64,000 bases of DNA from an uncultured Candidatus Melainabacteria bacterium. GTDB lineage: Bacteria > Cyanobacteriota > Vampirovibrionia > Gastranaerophilales > Gastranaerophilaceae. Position 1 is the first letter of the stretch. Every line of letters starts with the position of its first letter. A model generated the notes under the pieces. The model had not been told where the DNA came from. It saw nothing but the letters and a program-made list of their open reading frames with translations, and made no database searches. Made by a program: the position numbers and the translations under genes. The stretch spans positions 62,001-126,000 of the forward strand of contig CANARY010000001.1 of assembly GCA_947364235.1 (NCBI GenBank). Reading direction: 5' to 3'. Positions 41,104 to 50,001 of this stretch are shown here, in pieces.

Positions 41104-42522
41104 TTAATACATAATTGTTAAAACTTCATCCGGATTCAAGCTAGAATCGTTAGTTGTATTAGGAACAAAAATGTATTTTGCTTCGTCAACTAATTCGTAG
41201 CAAACCCCGAAAGCACCGCTTGTAGTAAGCTTAACAACATTGTAAACAGATTTACCAACAGTGATAAAGCTGCTTCCTACGCTCTTAAGTCCTTTAAGCG
41301 GGTGAAGAGAAGCTGTATCAGCAAAAGCATCTGACCAGTTATCACCATATTCTTCAACACTGTTAGAAATTACTTCTGCAGCTGAAGCAGCTGTTCTGCC
41401 AGCTACACCTGCTGTTCTGCCAACGATTGAGAATGGAGCTCCAAGAACTCTTGATACTACGTTAGGGTTTTTCTTAACGTCAACTGATGCACAAGAAATC
41501 TGTTTAGGGAATTTTGCACAATTGTCGCCATTTTTAATTGTATCAAATTCAACTTCTACATAACCAGGGTTCTTAACTCCAGGTCTTGAAACAGAAGCTA
41601 CATGACCTTTTACTGTTGAGCCGGCAGGGTAGCAAACTCCGCCTACAATTGCATCTTCAACAGTTTTTGCAGTAAATGTATCTCCTGAGTTTGAAGTTCT
41701 CGCACTGATTCTTTCGCTTAATTTGATTTTTAACTTAATCGGTTCATATTTAGTTGCGCAGTTTACACCGCCATTTGAAAGGTCAATTTTGAAGCTTGCT
41801 TTCATAGCGCTTAACATATAAGCAACTTGTTCTTTTGATAAATATTCGTCGTTAACGATTTTGTCTTTATCAGGAACTTTATTCAAGATATTTGAAGCAA
41901 TAACTTCGTTTGCAGCACCAACTGCCCAGTTAGGAATAAACTTAACTTCTTGGCCTTCAAAAGTCGGAGTTGCAGTTCTGTCAACTGATAAATCCATCAT
42001 TTTTGCGAATGTAGCAAAAACTTCTGCTTTTGTAATAGGCTGATCAGGTTTGAATGTTGCATCAGGATAGCCAATCATAACATCAGCTGTCAATGTTCTG
42101 TCAATCTGATCTTTTGCCCAGTATTCAGAAGTCACGTCTGTGTATTTATTCGGGCTTACTTTTTGAAGATTTAAGCCGTCAGCAATAATATAAGCTAGCT
42201 CAGAACGTAAAACAGGCATTTTTGGATTGAATAAGTTAGCTCTTCTTGAATCCATTTTACCTTTCATATCATTAAGAGTTTTCTTTGCACAACGTGCAAT
42301 TACAACATTTTGCTTACCTTCCATAGTCTTAGCTGTGCAAGGTTTGTAAACTTTTCCGCCAACAATTGTGTTGGTATCAGTATTAACTAAAGTCTGTCCA
42401 TCTGTGCCGAACATTGTAGGGTGAGCATAAGCTTGAATATCAGCTGTCTGACCTGCCATTGCAACACAAGAAGTAACACATACAGCACTAATTGCTGTTA
42501 AAATTTGTTTAGATAGTTTCAT
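41104..42522 (-). CDS. Secreted S-layer-homology domain protein
   Basis: 472 residues. Signal peptide (about 1-23, ending VAMA) and two SLH-type segments at about 105-225: PVLRSELAYIIADGL...YTDV and DVMIGYPDATFKPDQPITKAEVFATFAKMM. A beta-rich domain follows (about 265-345; LKIKLSERISARTSNSGDTFTAKT), then a glycine/alanine-rich tail. SLH domains attach proteins to peptidoglycan-linked polymers and are common in cyanobacterial outer-membrane proteins. AAAGGAG is positioned for the ATG. It is probably an abundant envelope protein with its own promoter and terminator. Confidence 0.88.
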   Translation of the reverse strand: MKLSKQILTAISAVCVTSCVAMAGQTADIQAYAHPTMFGTDGQTLVNTDTNTIVGGKVYKPCTAKTMEGKQNVVIARCAKKTLNDMKGKMDSRRANLFNPKMPVLRSELAYIIADGLNLQKVSPNKYTDVTSEYWAKDQIDRTLTADVMIGYPDATFKPDQPITKAEVFATFAKMMDLSVDRTATPTFEGQEVKFIPNWAVGAANEVIASNILNKVPDKDKIVNDEYLSKEQVAYMLSAMKASFKIDLSNGGVNCATKYEPIKLKIKLSERISARTSNSGDTFTAKTVEDAIVGGVCYPAGSTVKGHVASVSRPGVKNPGYVEVEFDTIKNGDNCAKFPKQISCASVDVKKNPNVVSRVLGAPFSIVGRTAGVAGRTAASAAEVISNSVEEYGDNWSDAFADTASLHPLKGLKSVGSSFITVGKSVYNVVKLTTSGAFGVCYELVDEAKYIFVPNTTNDSSLNPDEVLTIMY

Positions 42523-42591
42523 ACTTCTCCTTTCTTTCTCTTTTTCATTTTACTTAAAAAATATAAATATTAATTAATTTAACTGGAGTAT

Positions 42592-43584
42592 TTATTTTTT
42601 CTTAGGAACTAAATAAGCTTGAGGATAACAAAAATCTTCTCTAAAACCTATTCTTCTATACATTTTTAAAGCTTTGTAATTATTAGTCTCAGTAGTAACA
42701 TTAACTTCCGAAAAAACCCGCTTGCCAAGCTTTGTCCAGTCAACAATAGTCTTTATTGACCTATTTAAAAGATGCTCAGAAAAACCTTTGCCCCTATGAG
42801 CTTTATCTATTGCTACAAGCGGAATATTCGCAATTTTACCTCCAGTAACGTTTGCAAACGCAAAACCTACAGGAGTATCCTTATGTAATAAAACAGAAGT
42901 AACTTCCGGCAGAAACTCGCCGTAAACTTCTTCAACAATTTTATTAATAATATCTGTTGTACCTTCAACTGACTTATAACGCGTATCATATAAAGCATCT
43001 TGAGTATCTTTAAAAGCTTCATGAATAACTCGGACTGCATCCTCTTTATAAGACGAGTCATACCCCACAACTTTGTAATCATCCGTTTTTTCTGAAAGCT
43101 TCATATTTTCTAAAACTCTTTCTGAAGAAGCGTTGCCCATTAAAAATCTCAAAACAGCAAGCCCGATATATTTAAAACCAAACTTCGCAATATCAGCAGT
43201 AAATACAGACTGGTGCCCAATCATAGGATAAGAAACAACCTTTGACTGACGCTCATTAATAGTAAATTCTAAAAACTTTTCTATTAAAAGCTTAACTTTT
43301 GCAACTTCATCTTCTGTTCCAAGACAATGAATTAAATTCAGCTCAACCCCTTCTGAAATAGAAGTTGTGTAAACAAGAAATGCAGTAGGAATGTCATTTT
43401 CTTTCAATACAATGCACTGCATATAATTTTTTTCCACAGCATCAACAAACTCTTCATAAGAAAGAGGCTCAAGCTCAAATTTATACTCGCTCACTGCCTT
43501 TGCTCTAAAATCGTTGTAAACGCCGGCAAAGAATTTTGAGATATTTGAGTTTAACAGTTCTACTTCGTATATTGTTTCTGCCAT
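42592..43584 (-). CDS. GNAT acetyltransferase with two GNAT-like halves
   Basis: 330 residues. The C-terminal half (about 175-325) is a typical GNAT domain: IPLVAIDKAHRGKGFSEHLLNRSI is the acetyl-CoA loop and NNYKALKMYRRIGF the terminal motif. The N-terminal half (1-160) has a decayed GNAT pattern. Duplicated GNAT proteins occur in mycothiol synthase and in many uncharacterised enzymes. Substrate unknown. AAAGGAAA precedes the ATG; ribBA lies 13 bases upstream in the same direction. Confidence 0.82.
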   Translation of the reverse strand: MAETIYEVELLNSNISKFFAGVYNDFRAKAVSEYKFELEPLSYEEFVDAVEKNYMQCIVLKENDIPTAFLVYTTSISEGVELNLIHCLGTEDEVAKVKLLIEKFLEFTINERQSKVVSYPMIGHQSVFTADIAKFGFKYIGLAVLRFLMGNASSERVLENMKLSEKTDDYKVVGYDSSYKEDAVRVIHEAFKDTQDALYDTRYKSVEGTTDIINKIVEEVYGEFLPEVTSVLLHKDTPVGFAFANVTGGKIANIPLVAIDKAHRGKGFSEHLLNRSIKTIVDWTKLGKRVFSEVNVTTETNNYKALKMYRRIGFREDFCYPQAYLVPKKK

Positions 43585-43597
43585 AAAAAGATTTCCT

Positions 43598-44803
43598 TTA
43601 CATTATATGGTGCATTTTTTCGCGTTTTGTATTGATATAACGCTCATTGTACTTATTAACTTCAGATTTCAAGTTAATATTTTCATGAATAGTAAGTCCA
43701 TAACCTTTCAGCCCGATGATTTTTTTAGGATTATTTGTAATCAGATTGAAATTGTTAAACCCTAAATCAAGAATAATCTGCGCCCCAACTCCGTAATTTC
43801 TCAAATCCGGCGCAAAACCCAGAGAAACATTAGCTTCAACCGTATCTTGACCTTGTTCTTGAAGCTTGTACGTTTTAAGCTTATTAATTAAGCCTATCCC
43901 TCTGCCTTCATGGTCGCGAAGATAAATCAAAGCGCCTTTTCCATGCTCGTTAATCATTTCAAGAGCATTATGAAGCTGCCAATTACAATCGCATTTAAGG
44001 CTGTGGAAAATATCACCGGTCAAACATTCGCTATGAACGCGAATTAGCGGAATTTTATCACTTCCGTCATCTTTAACAAGCGCAACATGCTCACATTTTG
44101 TCGTTACATCAACGTATCCGAAAATGTTAAAATCTCCAAACTGAGTCGGGAGAAACACTTCAACTTCTCTGTTCACAAATCTTTCGCGCTTTATTCTATA
44201 CGCAATCAAATCCTGTACTGTGATAAATTTTAGATTGTGTTTTTCTGCAAATTCGTACAAATCGTCTCTGCGAGCCATTTCACCATTTTCTTTCATGATT
44301 TCGCACATCACTCCGGCTTCTCTATGACCGCAAATTCGCGCTAAATCAACAACAGCTTCAGTGTGCCCGCAGCGTTTTAAGACTCCGCCTTTTCTTGATA
44401 CACACGGAAAAAGATGCCCCGGCCTGCGAAGATCAGAAGGCTGAGCATCAGGAGCAACAGCAACTTCTATTGTTTTTGCTCTGTCAAACGCTGAGACTCC
44501 AGTTGTTACACCGTATTTAGGATGAGCATCAATACTTAGAGAAAAAGCTGTCTGCATACTTTCAGTGTTTTTTTCAACCATCTGAGGTAAATCAAGCTGC
44601 TGAGCAATCTCGTCCGAAATTGCAAGGCACACAATCCCGCGGCATTCTTTTGTAATAAAATTTATAAGCTCCGGAGTAACAAACTGAGCAGAACAAATCA
44701 AATCACCTTCATTTTCCCTATCTTCGTCATCTGCAACAATGATAGGCCTGCCTGATTTAAAATCCTCTAATGCTTCTTCTATTGTATTAAATTGATTTGC
44801 CAT
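43598..44803 (-). CDS. ribBA: Bifunctional 3,4-DHBP synthase / GTP cyclohydrolase II
   Basis: 401 residues. N-terminal DHBP synthase (about 1-200; ADDEDRENEGDLI, RPGHLFP) and C-terminal cyclohydrolase II (about 205-401; IRVHSECLTGDIFHSLKCDC zinc cysteines, LRDHEGRGIGL). It makes both precursors of riboflavin from ribulose-5-phosphate and GTP. It begins one base after ribE. No ribD or ribH is here, so the pathway is split. Confidence 0.97.
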   Translation of the reverse strand: MANQFNTIEEALEDFKSGRPIIVADDEDRENEGDLICSAQFVTPELINFITKECRGIVCLAISDEIAQQLDLPQMVEKNTESMQTAFSLSIDAHPKYGVTTGVSAFDRAKTIEVAVAPDAQPSDLRRPGHLFPCVSRKGGVLKRCGHTEAVVDLARICGHREAGVMCEIMKENGEMARRDDLYEFAEKHNLKFITVQDLIAYRIKRERFVNREVEVFLPTQFGDFNIFGYVDVTTKCEHVALVKDDGSDKIPLIRVHSECLTGDIFHSLKCDCNWQLHNALEMINEHGKGALIYLRDHEGRGIGLINKLKTYKLQEQGQDTVEANVSLGFAPDLRNYGVGAQIILDLGFNNFNLITNNPKKIIGLKGYGLTIHENINLKSEVNKYNERYINTKREKMHHIM

Positions 44804-44804
44804 T

Positions 44805-45539
44805 CTAACAAAAACCGTTTCTCTGTAGAAAATCCATATCTACACTTGACTTATTATCTCTCGTTGATAAAAATTTTTCAACATATTTTGCTATGATATC
44901 GCACTCTATATTCACATAATCTCCAGTCCTTAACTCTGAAAGATTTGTTGACTCATAAGTATGCGGAATTACAGCAATTTTGATTCTTCTTCCTTGTGCC
45001 TCTGCAATAGTTAAACTTATTCCGTTAACTGTGATTGAGCCTTTTTTAATGACATATCTTGCTTCATCATCCAAAAGCTCAATTTCGAGGTTATAAAACT
45101 CCTTGTTATTCGTTATAGAAGAAATTTTTGCAGTTCCGTCAACATGCCCTGAAACAATATGCCCGCCCAGTCTTGTATTTATACAGTTCTTACCGGCTTG
45201 CAGGTCTAACTTCCCGGCCATTTCATTTACCCCTTTTTCAAAACTCTTAGCGGCTTGTAAGCCTGCATTCCCAACCAAATCATTTACCCCCAGGGCTCGT
45301 TCAAGATTTACTCCCATGCCGGTTTTCAGCCTGCCAAAAGCCGTTACTTTAAAAGTTTCCGGTGAAACATCTGCGGTAAAAAAATTTTTTCCAAGCTTAG
45401 AGACTGTCAGACAAACACCGTTAACTGCAATACTGTCGCCTATTTTTGTATCGGTCAGCACTTTTTCACACACAATTTCAATACTGTTATGATTGATAGC
45501 TTGGATTTTGCCGGTTTCTTCTATAATTCCCGTAAACAT
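44805..45539 (-). CDS. ribE: Riboflavin synthase alpha subunit
   Basis: 244 residues, about 30 longer than usual because of an insertion near 85-120 (SFEKGVNEMAGKLDLQAGK) between the two barrel repeats. Signatures MFTGIIEETG, GDSIAVNGVCLTV and, in repeat two, GGHIVSGHVDGTA and ITVNGISLT. It dismutates two lumazines to riboflavin. No FMN riboswitch is visible in the 106-base upstream gap. Co-transcribed with ribBA. Confidence 0.96.
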   Translation of the reverse strand: MFTGIIEETGKIQAINHNSIEIVCEKVLTDTKIGDSIAVNGVCLTVSKLGKNFFTADVSPETFKVTAFGRLKTGMGVNLERALGVNDLVGNAGLQAAKSFEKGVNEMAGKLDLQAGKNCINTRLGGHIVSGHVDGTAKISSITNNKEFYNLEIELLDDEARYVIKKGSITVNGISLTIAEAQGRRIKIAVIPHTYESTNLSELRTGDYVNIECDIIAKYVEKFLSTRDNKSSVDMDFLQRNGFC

Positions 45540-45627
45540 AGGCTGATTATATCATGAATTTTCAATCATGACAACAAATTGATAGGAGATAATAAGTTCA
45601 AGTACATATATACAACCCTATGATTTA

Positions 45628-45636
45628 TGGTATAAT
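45628..45636 (+). promoter_or_regulatory. Extended -10 promoter of the TPR-GGDEF-tsa operon
   Basis: TGGTATAAT (TGnTATAAT) ends nine bases before the ATG at 45646; no ribosome site follows, so the first gene may be leaderless. Confidence 0.6.
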
Positions 45637-45645
45637 TTAACTTGT

Positions 45646-46722
45646 ATGAAACGTTTTTTACGCAAATTATTTTCTAAAGTCACGCTGGTTATTTTAATCT
45701 GCCTTATTGCTTTGCTTGCTTTTTTCTATCGCGGGTGGATTGAAAAACAGGTTTTTAAAGCAAAAGGAATGTATTTGATTTACAAAGGAGATCAGGCATA
45801 TTCACAAGATAACATGGCCAAAACTTTAGACTATTACAAAGAAGGATTGAAGCTTTATCCTGAGCATTACGAAGCCTGGTTTAACTTAGGAAATATTTAT
45901 GCAGTGTATGAGGATTATTTCTCAGCTGTTGACGCTTACGAAAACGCAATCAAATACAACCCCAAATTCGTTATGGCTCGTATGAATCTCGGAATCGTTT
46001 ACTTGGAAGATCTAGGCTTTTTTGACGAAGCAATTGAACAGTTCAATACAGTAGCAGAGCTTAAGCTTTTCAAGCTTTGGATACCATTTGTTTTCAGCAA
46101 CATAAAAAGCGTAAAAGCAAATAGAGGGCTCGCTTACTATAACAAAGGAGTTGCTTTCAAACAGAAAGCAATGTACCTTCCGCTCGACAAGCGCTATCTC
46201 GTATACACTTATTTAGGAGATGCAATCGAAGCGTATGAAAAATCGATAAAATTCCTTAAAAAGAATTATGATGTAAGGTATAACAAAGCAGTAGCCCACC
46301 ATTTGCGCGGAGAGTTCAGAGAAGCCGGACTTGAATACTGTCAAGCAATAAACATTGAGCCAATGAAATTTGAAGCACATTACAACCTTGCAGTACTTCT
46401 GCGTCAGCTGAACAGGCATAGAGATTCAATAAACGAACTGCACAAAGCTGCTATTTTAATTCTGGAAGAACCGGATTCTTCCACTTTGGAATCAACTTAT
46501 ATATTCAATCTGCTAAATGACGCAACAAGAAAATTTATTACAAGTGATGAGTATTACACTCAAAAGCTTACCGACGAACCGCTTGGAAACGTAAGCTATA
46601 CTTATGTTAACGGCAGAATCGTAGCAGATGAAGAGCTTGACAAAGCCATCTTAAAGAATTTTAAAACCTGCGCAGGATTAGACTATTTCAAGGAATATAC
46701 CGAAGAGGAGGAAGAATGGTAG
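45646..46722 (+). CDS. Membrane-anchored TPR protein
   Basis: 358 residues. One N-terminal membrane helix (LVILICLIALLAFFYRGWI) precedes tetratricopeptide repeats: about 38-125 (LKLYPEHYEAWFNLGNIYAVYEDYFSAVDAY) and about 165-270 (RYNKAVAHHLRGEFREAGLEYC). It is probably an inner-membrane scaffold; no catalytic motif. The stop overlaps the GGDEF start by seven bases, so the two are coupled. Confidence 0.85.
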   Translation: MKRFLRKLFSKVTLVILICLIALLAFFYRGWIEKQVFKAKGMYLIYKGDQAYSQDNMAKTLDYYKEGLKLYPEHYEAWFNLGNIYAVYEDYFSAVDAYENAIKYNPKFVMARMNLGIVYLEDLGFFDEAIEQFNTVAELKLFKLWIPFVFSNIKSVKANRGLAYYNKGVAFKQKAMYLPLDKRYLVYTYLGDAIEAYEKSIKFLKKNYDVRYNKAVAHHLRGEFREAGLEYCQAINIEPMKFEAHYNLAVLLRQLNRHRDSINELHKAAILILEEPDSSTLESTYIFNLLNDATRKFITSDEYYTQKLTDEPLGNVSYTYVNGRIVADEELDKAILKNFKTCAGLDYFKEYTEEEEEW

Positions 46723-48092
46723 TTAATCATCTTCAATTTCTAACAAAAATTTCATGCCTGCTTACACGCGAAATCGATACTTGCGAGCTTGAAAGTGCTA
46801 TAAAATCTGCTTTGCAGGAACATGCAGCCGTAAACAAATTTTCAATATATGTTTTTGATAATGTTACAAACACAATTAGAAGCTGTGATTCAAGCTGGAG
46901 CGTTATACCAGATGATTCAGAAGTGTATAAAGCTTACAAAGATATTCAGGGCGAAGATTTTGTTATTAACTCAAAAGCGTATAAAATTCCGGCTTCTGCT
47001 AACGGTATAAGCTTCAAAATCCAATCGCTTTTTCTGCCGATTACTAATGGTATTATTGAAATGGAATTTGAAGAAAACACCGCAATTGATATTGATTTTC
47101 TTGTTTTAATGAAAATTCTTGAATCTCAAATTTCTTTGAAACTTCAAAATATTGTATTAAGCGAACAGTCGAAAATTAACGTAGAGTTTCACGATTCAAT
47201 GAAAAATATTGCAAAAATCATTGAAACCCAGTATGAACTTAACTATATCGTGCCTTTAATCGGCGAAATGCTTGACAGGTTTATTTCTGACCATTTGATT
47301 TATGTATTTTTAAGGCAAGGTGAAGAATATAGTCTTGTATGGCCAAAAGCGTGCAAAGATGAGAGAATTTATGAAGCTTTAAAACAGCTTACGCCTGAGA
47401 CGGAGTACATTCTTACAAATAACGATAAAATCGGAGCTTTTCCTTTAACATCAGAAGGCGAAATCACCGGCTGTATTGTTGCCAGAAGCACGTTAGATAA
47501 ATTGTCAAAACGCGATATTAGTTATTTAGAACAGCTTACAAGGCAGTCAGCAATTACGATTAACAGAGCAAATACGTATTCAAAAGTACTTCAATACGCA
47601 ACTTTAGACGCATTAACTAATTTAAACAACAGGCGTCAATTTGAAATCAGGCTTAAGCAGGAAATTGCAACCACAAAACGTCAGAAAAATCCGCTTTGCG
47701 CAATGATGATTGATATTGACTTTTTCAAGAAAGTTAATGACACCTACGGACATGCAAGCGGAGACGAAGTTTTGCGGACAATTGCTTCAATAATCAAAGC
47801 TCAGCTTCGTGAATCTGATATTCCTGCAAGGTATGGCGGAGAAGAATTTGCTGTGCTTCTGCCTTACACTCATATCGAAGAAGCTCAAATCGTCGGAGAG
47901 CGTCTTAGAAAAGCGGTTGAAGAGGCTTCTATTCAGCTTGACAAATTAAATATCAATGTCACAATAAGCATGGGTTTAGCAGAGCTGACGCCTGATTTGA
48001 GCGGGGAAGAGCTGTTTAAACTTGCAGACAAAGCGTTATATGAAGCAAAAGAAACTGGAAGGAACAGGGTATGTATCAGCAAAAATGCGTAA
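46716..48092 (+). CDS. Diguanylate cyclase with GAF-like sensor region
   Basis: 458 residues. Residues 1-280 contain GAF-like sensory regions with no membrane helix. Residues about 295-455 form a GGDEF domain with active site YGGEEFAVL and an inhibitory I-site RESD five residues before it. It should make c-di-GMP from two GTP with product inhibition. Gene overlaps join it to the upstream TPR protein and downstream tsaE. A link with the MshEN domain at 281-1666, a known c-di-GMP receptor type, is possible. Confidence 0.92.
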   Translation: MVVNHLQFLTKISCLLTREIDTCELESAIKSALQEHAAVNKFSIYVFDNVTNTIRSCDSSWSVIPDDSEVYKAYKDIQGEDFVINSKAYKIPASANGISFKIQSLFLPITNGIIEMEFEENTAIDIDFLVLMKILESQISLKLQNIVLSEQSKINVEFHDSMKNIAKIIETQYELNYIVPLIGEMLDRFISDHLIYVFLRQGEEYSLVWPKACKDERIYEALKQLTPETEYILTNNDKIGAFPLTSEGEITGCIVARSTLDKLSKRDISYLEQLTRQSAITINRANTYSKVLQYATLDALTNLNNRRQFEIRLKQEIATTKRQKNPLCAMMIDIDFFKKVNDTYGHASGDEVLRTIASIIKAQLRESDIPARYGGEEFAVLLPYTHIEEAQIVGERLRKAVEEASIQLDKLNINVTISMGLAELTPDLSGEELFKLADKALYEAKETGRNRVCISKNA

Positions 48093-48535
48093 CTTTAGAA
48101 GACACAAAAGCACTTGCTTATAAATTTGCAAATCTTGTTAAAGACGAAGGATGTTTTGTGAATTTATTTGGAGAAATCGGAGCCGGCAAAACTGCGTTTG
48201 TAAAACTAGTTGCTGAAGCTTTAGGAATAAAAGAAAAAGTTACAAGCCCGAGTTTTGTAATTTTAAACGAATATCACAGCGCTTCTATTCCTGTTTATCA
48301 TTTTGATTTATACAGGCTTGAAAACGCAGGAATAAAAACAATTACAGATGAGCTTAGAGAATATTCTACCGGCAAAAAAATAACTTTTGTTGAATGGGCA
48401 GAATTTTCTCAAGGCGAGCTTCCGTTTGAAAGAATCGAAATCAATGTAACTTATGATGATGATGACAGCAGGATTTATGATTTTATTTCCATAGGAGAAA
48501 AGAACCAAAAGATAATAGAAGGGTTGGAAAAATGA
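48071..48535 (+). CDS. tsaE: tRNA t6A biosynthesis ATPase TsaE
   Basis: 154 residues. P-loop GEIGAGKT (about 38-45), TSPSFVILNEY and HFDLYRL motifs, and FVEWAE near the C-terminus. TsaE binds ATP and drives the TsaB-TsaD complex that makes threonylcarbamoyladenosine on tRNAs reading ANN codons. It overlaps both neighbours and precedes tsaB directly. Confidence 0.96.
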   Translation: MYQQKCVTLEDTKALAYKFANLVKDEGCFVNLFGEIGAGKTAFVKLVAEALGIKEKVTSPSFVILNEYHSASIPVYHFDLYRLENAGIKTITDELREYSTGKKITFVEWAEFSQGELPFERIEINVTYDDDDSRIYDFISIGEKNQKIIEGLEK

Positions 48536-49146
48536 TAGTATTAGCTTTTGACACCTGTCTTGATAAAACATATATAGCGCTTAGCAAAGATAACGAAATT
48601 ATCGGAAGTGAAACAATTCTCTCCGACGGAAAGAATTATCACTCCGCTTATTTGATTTCTACAATTGTAAGTCTTTTGAAAAAAGCCGGACTTACACCTA
48701 AGGATATAGATTTAATTGCAACAGACATCGGACCCGGAAGTTTTACCGGAATAAGAGCCTGCACAACAGCAGCCCGTGTTCTTGCCCAGCAGCTTGATAT
48801 CAAGGTCAAAGGAATTTCTTCACTCGAAATCCTTTCAAAGATTTTAAACGGAGATGATTTAGTTTGTCTGGATGCAAGAAAGAACAAAGCTTATGTTTAT
48901 GACGGAAAAATCCTGGGCGCGATTGATTTGGAAGAAGTTGATAAAATCGTCTCAGGCAGACGCGTTATAACTGATGACAGCTTATTGGAAAGATTAAGAG
49001 CTCACGCTTCTGATGCGATTTCTTATCAGCAGGGCGATTATCCGCTGGGAAGAATTTGCGCCGAAATCGCGCAAGTTAAAGAAAGCGATAGCTGGAGAAA
49101 CCTCAAACCTTTATATATTCAGCCTCCGCCAGTGCTGCGCACGTAG
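48532..49146 (+). CDS. tsaB: tRNA t6A biosynthesis protein TsaB
   Basis: 204 residues. ASKHA-fold start MIVLAFDTCLDKTYIAL and signature GPGSFTGIRACTTAARVLAQQL. TsaB is the non-catalytic partner that stabilises TsaD. Overlaps tsaE by four bases. The C-terminal part is shorter than in E. coli. Confidence 0.95.
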   Translation: MIVLAFDTCLDKTYIALSKDNEIIGSETILSDGKNYHSAYLISTIVSLLKKAGLTPKDIDLIATDIGPGSFTGIRACTTAARVLAQQLDIKVKGISSLEILSKILNGDDLVCLDARKNKAYVYDGKILGAIDLEEVDKIVSGRRVITDDSLLERLRAHASDAISYQQGDYPLGRICAEIAQVKESDSWRNLKPLYIQPPPVLRT

Positions 49147-49151
49147 ACATT

Positions 49152-49208
49152 CTGCCGAGCCGCATTCCATAAAATTACAAGCCGGAATAAATATTAAAAG
49201 CGGCTCGC
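49152..49208. other. Imperfect inverted repeat before the response regulator gene
   Basis: GAGCCGCATTCC (near 49157) can pair with GGAAT and GCGGCTC (ending about 49207). No T-run follows. It may separate the tsa genes from the two-component operon. Confidence 0.4.
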
Positions 49209-49240
49209 AAATTTGAACTACAAAACAGAAGGAACCGACC

Positions 49241-49948
49241 ATGTTAGAAAAAAAACGAATACTTATAGTTGACGATGACGCAGAAATTAGAGATTTGCTT
49301 GAGTTTGACATTTCTTCAAGCGGTTATTTTGTTGATACGGCTTCAGACGGCATGGAAGGGCTTAACAAAGCTTTAAACAACAAATACGACTTAATTTTAC
49401 TTGATGTAATGATGCCGAAAATGAACGGGTTTGATGTCTGCAAAAATATCCGTCAAGCAAAAATCAATGTTCCGATACTTATGCTTACAGCAAAAGGCAC
49501 AATCGGAGATAAGACAAGCGGTTTTGACAGCGGAGCTGATGATTACCTTGTAAAACCTTTTGATATTCAAGAAGTACTTTTAAGAATTCGAGTTCTTCTA
49601 AGGCGCTCTCAGCCCCAGGAAGAGACAATTATGTCAAACGAAATTCTTCAGGCAGGAGAAATAGAAATTCTGCCGGATACTTTAGAAACCATCGTTCTCA
49701 ATAAAAGAATGAAACTTACTCCGACGGAGTTTGAAATTTTGTATTGTTTAATCCAGCATTTCAACAAGCCTGTAACTCTAGCAACACTGCTTGAAGAGGT
49801 CTGGGGTTATTCAAGCGATGAAGACGTAAGAATGTTAAGAGTCCACGTCGGAGCATTAAGAAACAAGATAGAACCGGATTCTAAAAATCCGAAGTACTTG
49901 CACACGGTTACAAATGTAGGGTATAAGTTAACTCCGTTTGGGGGGTAA
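49241..49948 (+). CDS. OmpR/PhoB-family response regulator
   Basis: 235 residues. Receiver domain (1-120): acidic pocket VDDD, phospho-Asp in LILLDVMMPKMNG, MLTAK and LVKPFD. Winged-helix DNA-binding domain (about 135-235): KLTPTEFEILYCLIQH and RVHVGALRNKIE. It resembles cyanobacterial RpaA/RpaB/Ycf27-type regulators, but subtype is unsure. GAAGGAA lies upstream. Its kinase partner follows at 50002. Confidence 0.93.
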   Translation: MLEKKRILIVDDDAEIRDLLEFDISSSGYFVDTASDGMEGLNKALNNKYDLILLDVMMPKMNGFDVCKNIRQAKINVPILMLTAKGTIGDKTSGFDSGADDYLVKPFDIQEVLLRIRVLLRRSQPQEETIMSNEILQAGEIEILPDTLETIVLNKRMKLTPTEFEILYCLIQHFNKPVTLATLLEEVWGYSSDEDVRMLRVHVGALRNKIEPDSKNPKYLHTVTNVGYKLTPFGG

Positions 49949-50000
49949 AGGGGTAAATGTAAGGGGTAAATGTAAGAAAGTAGGTTGGGTGAAATCCAAC
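49942..50000. repeat. Short tandem repeat and hairpin before the kinase gene
   Basis: Two perfect copies of GGGGTAAATGTAA (49950-49962, 49963-49975) plus a partial copy overlap the end of the regulator gene. A GTTGG/CCAAC hairpin (49984-50000) ends two bases before the kinase ATG. Confidence 0.6.
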
Positions 50001-50001
50001 A

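Noticed and set aside
45540-45645. FMN riboswitch upstream of ribE
   Set aside because: The gap is only 106 bases and lacks the conserved AGGGYCAAUU-type and multi-helix core elements.
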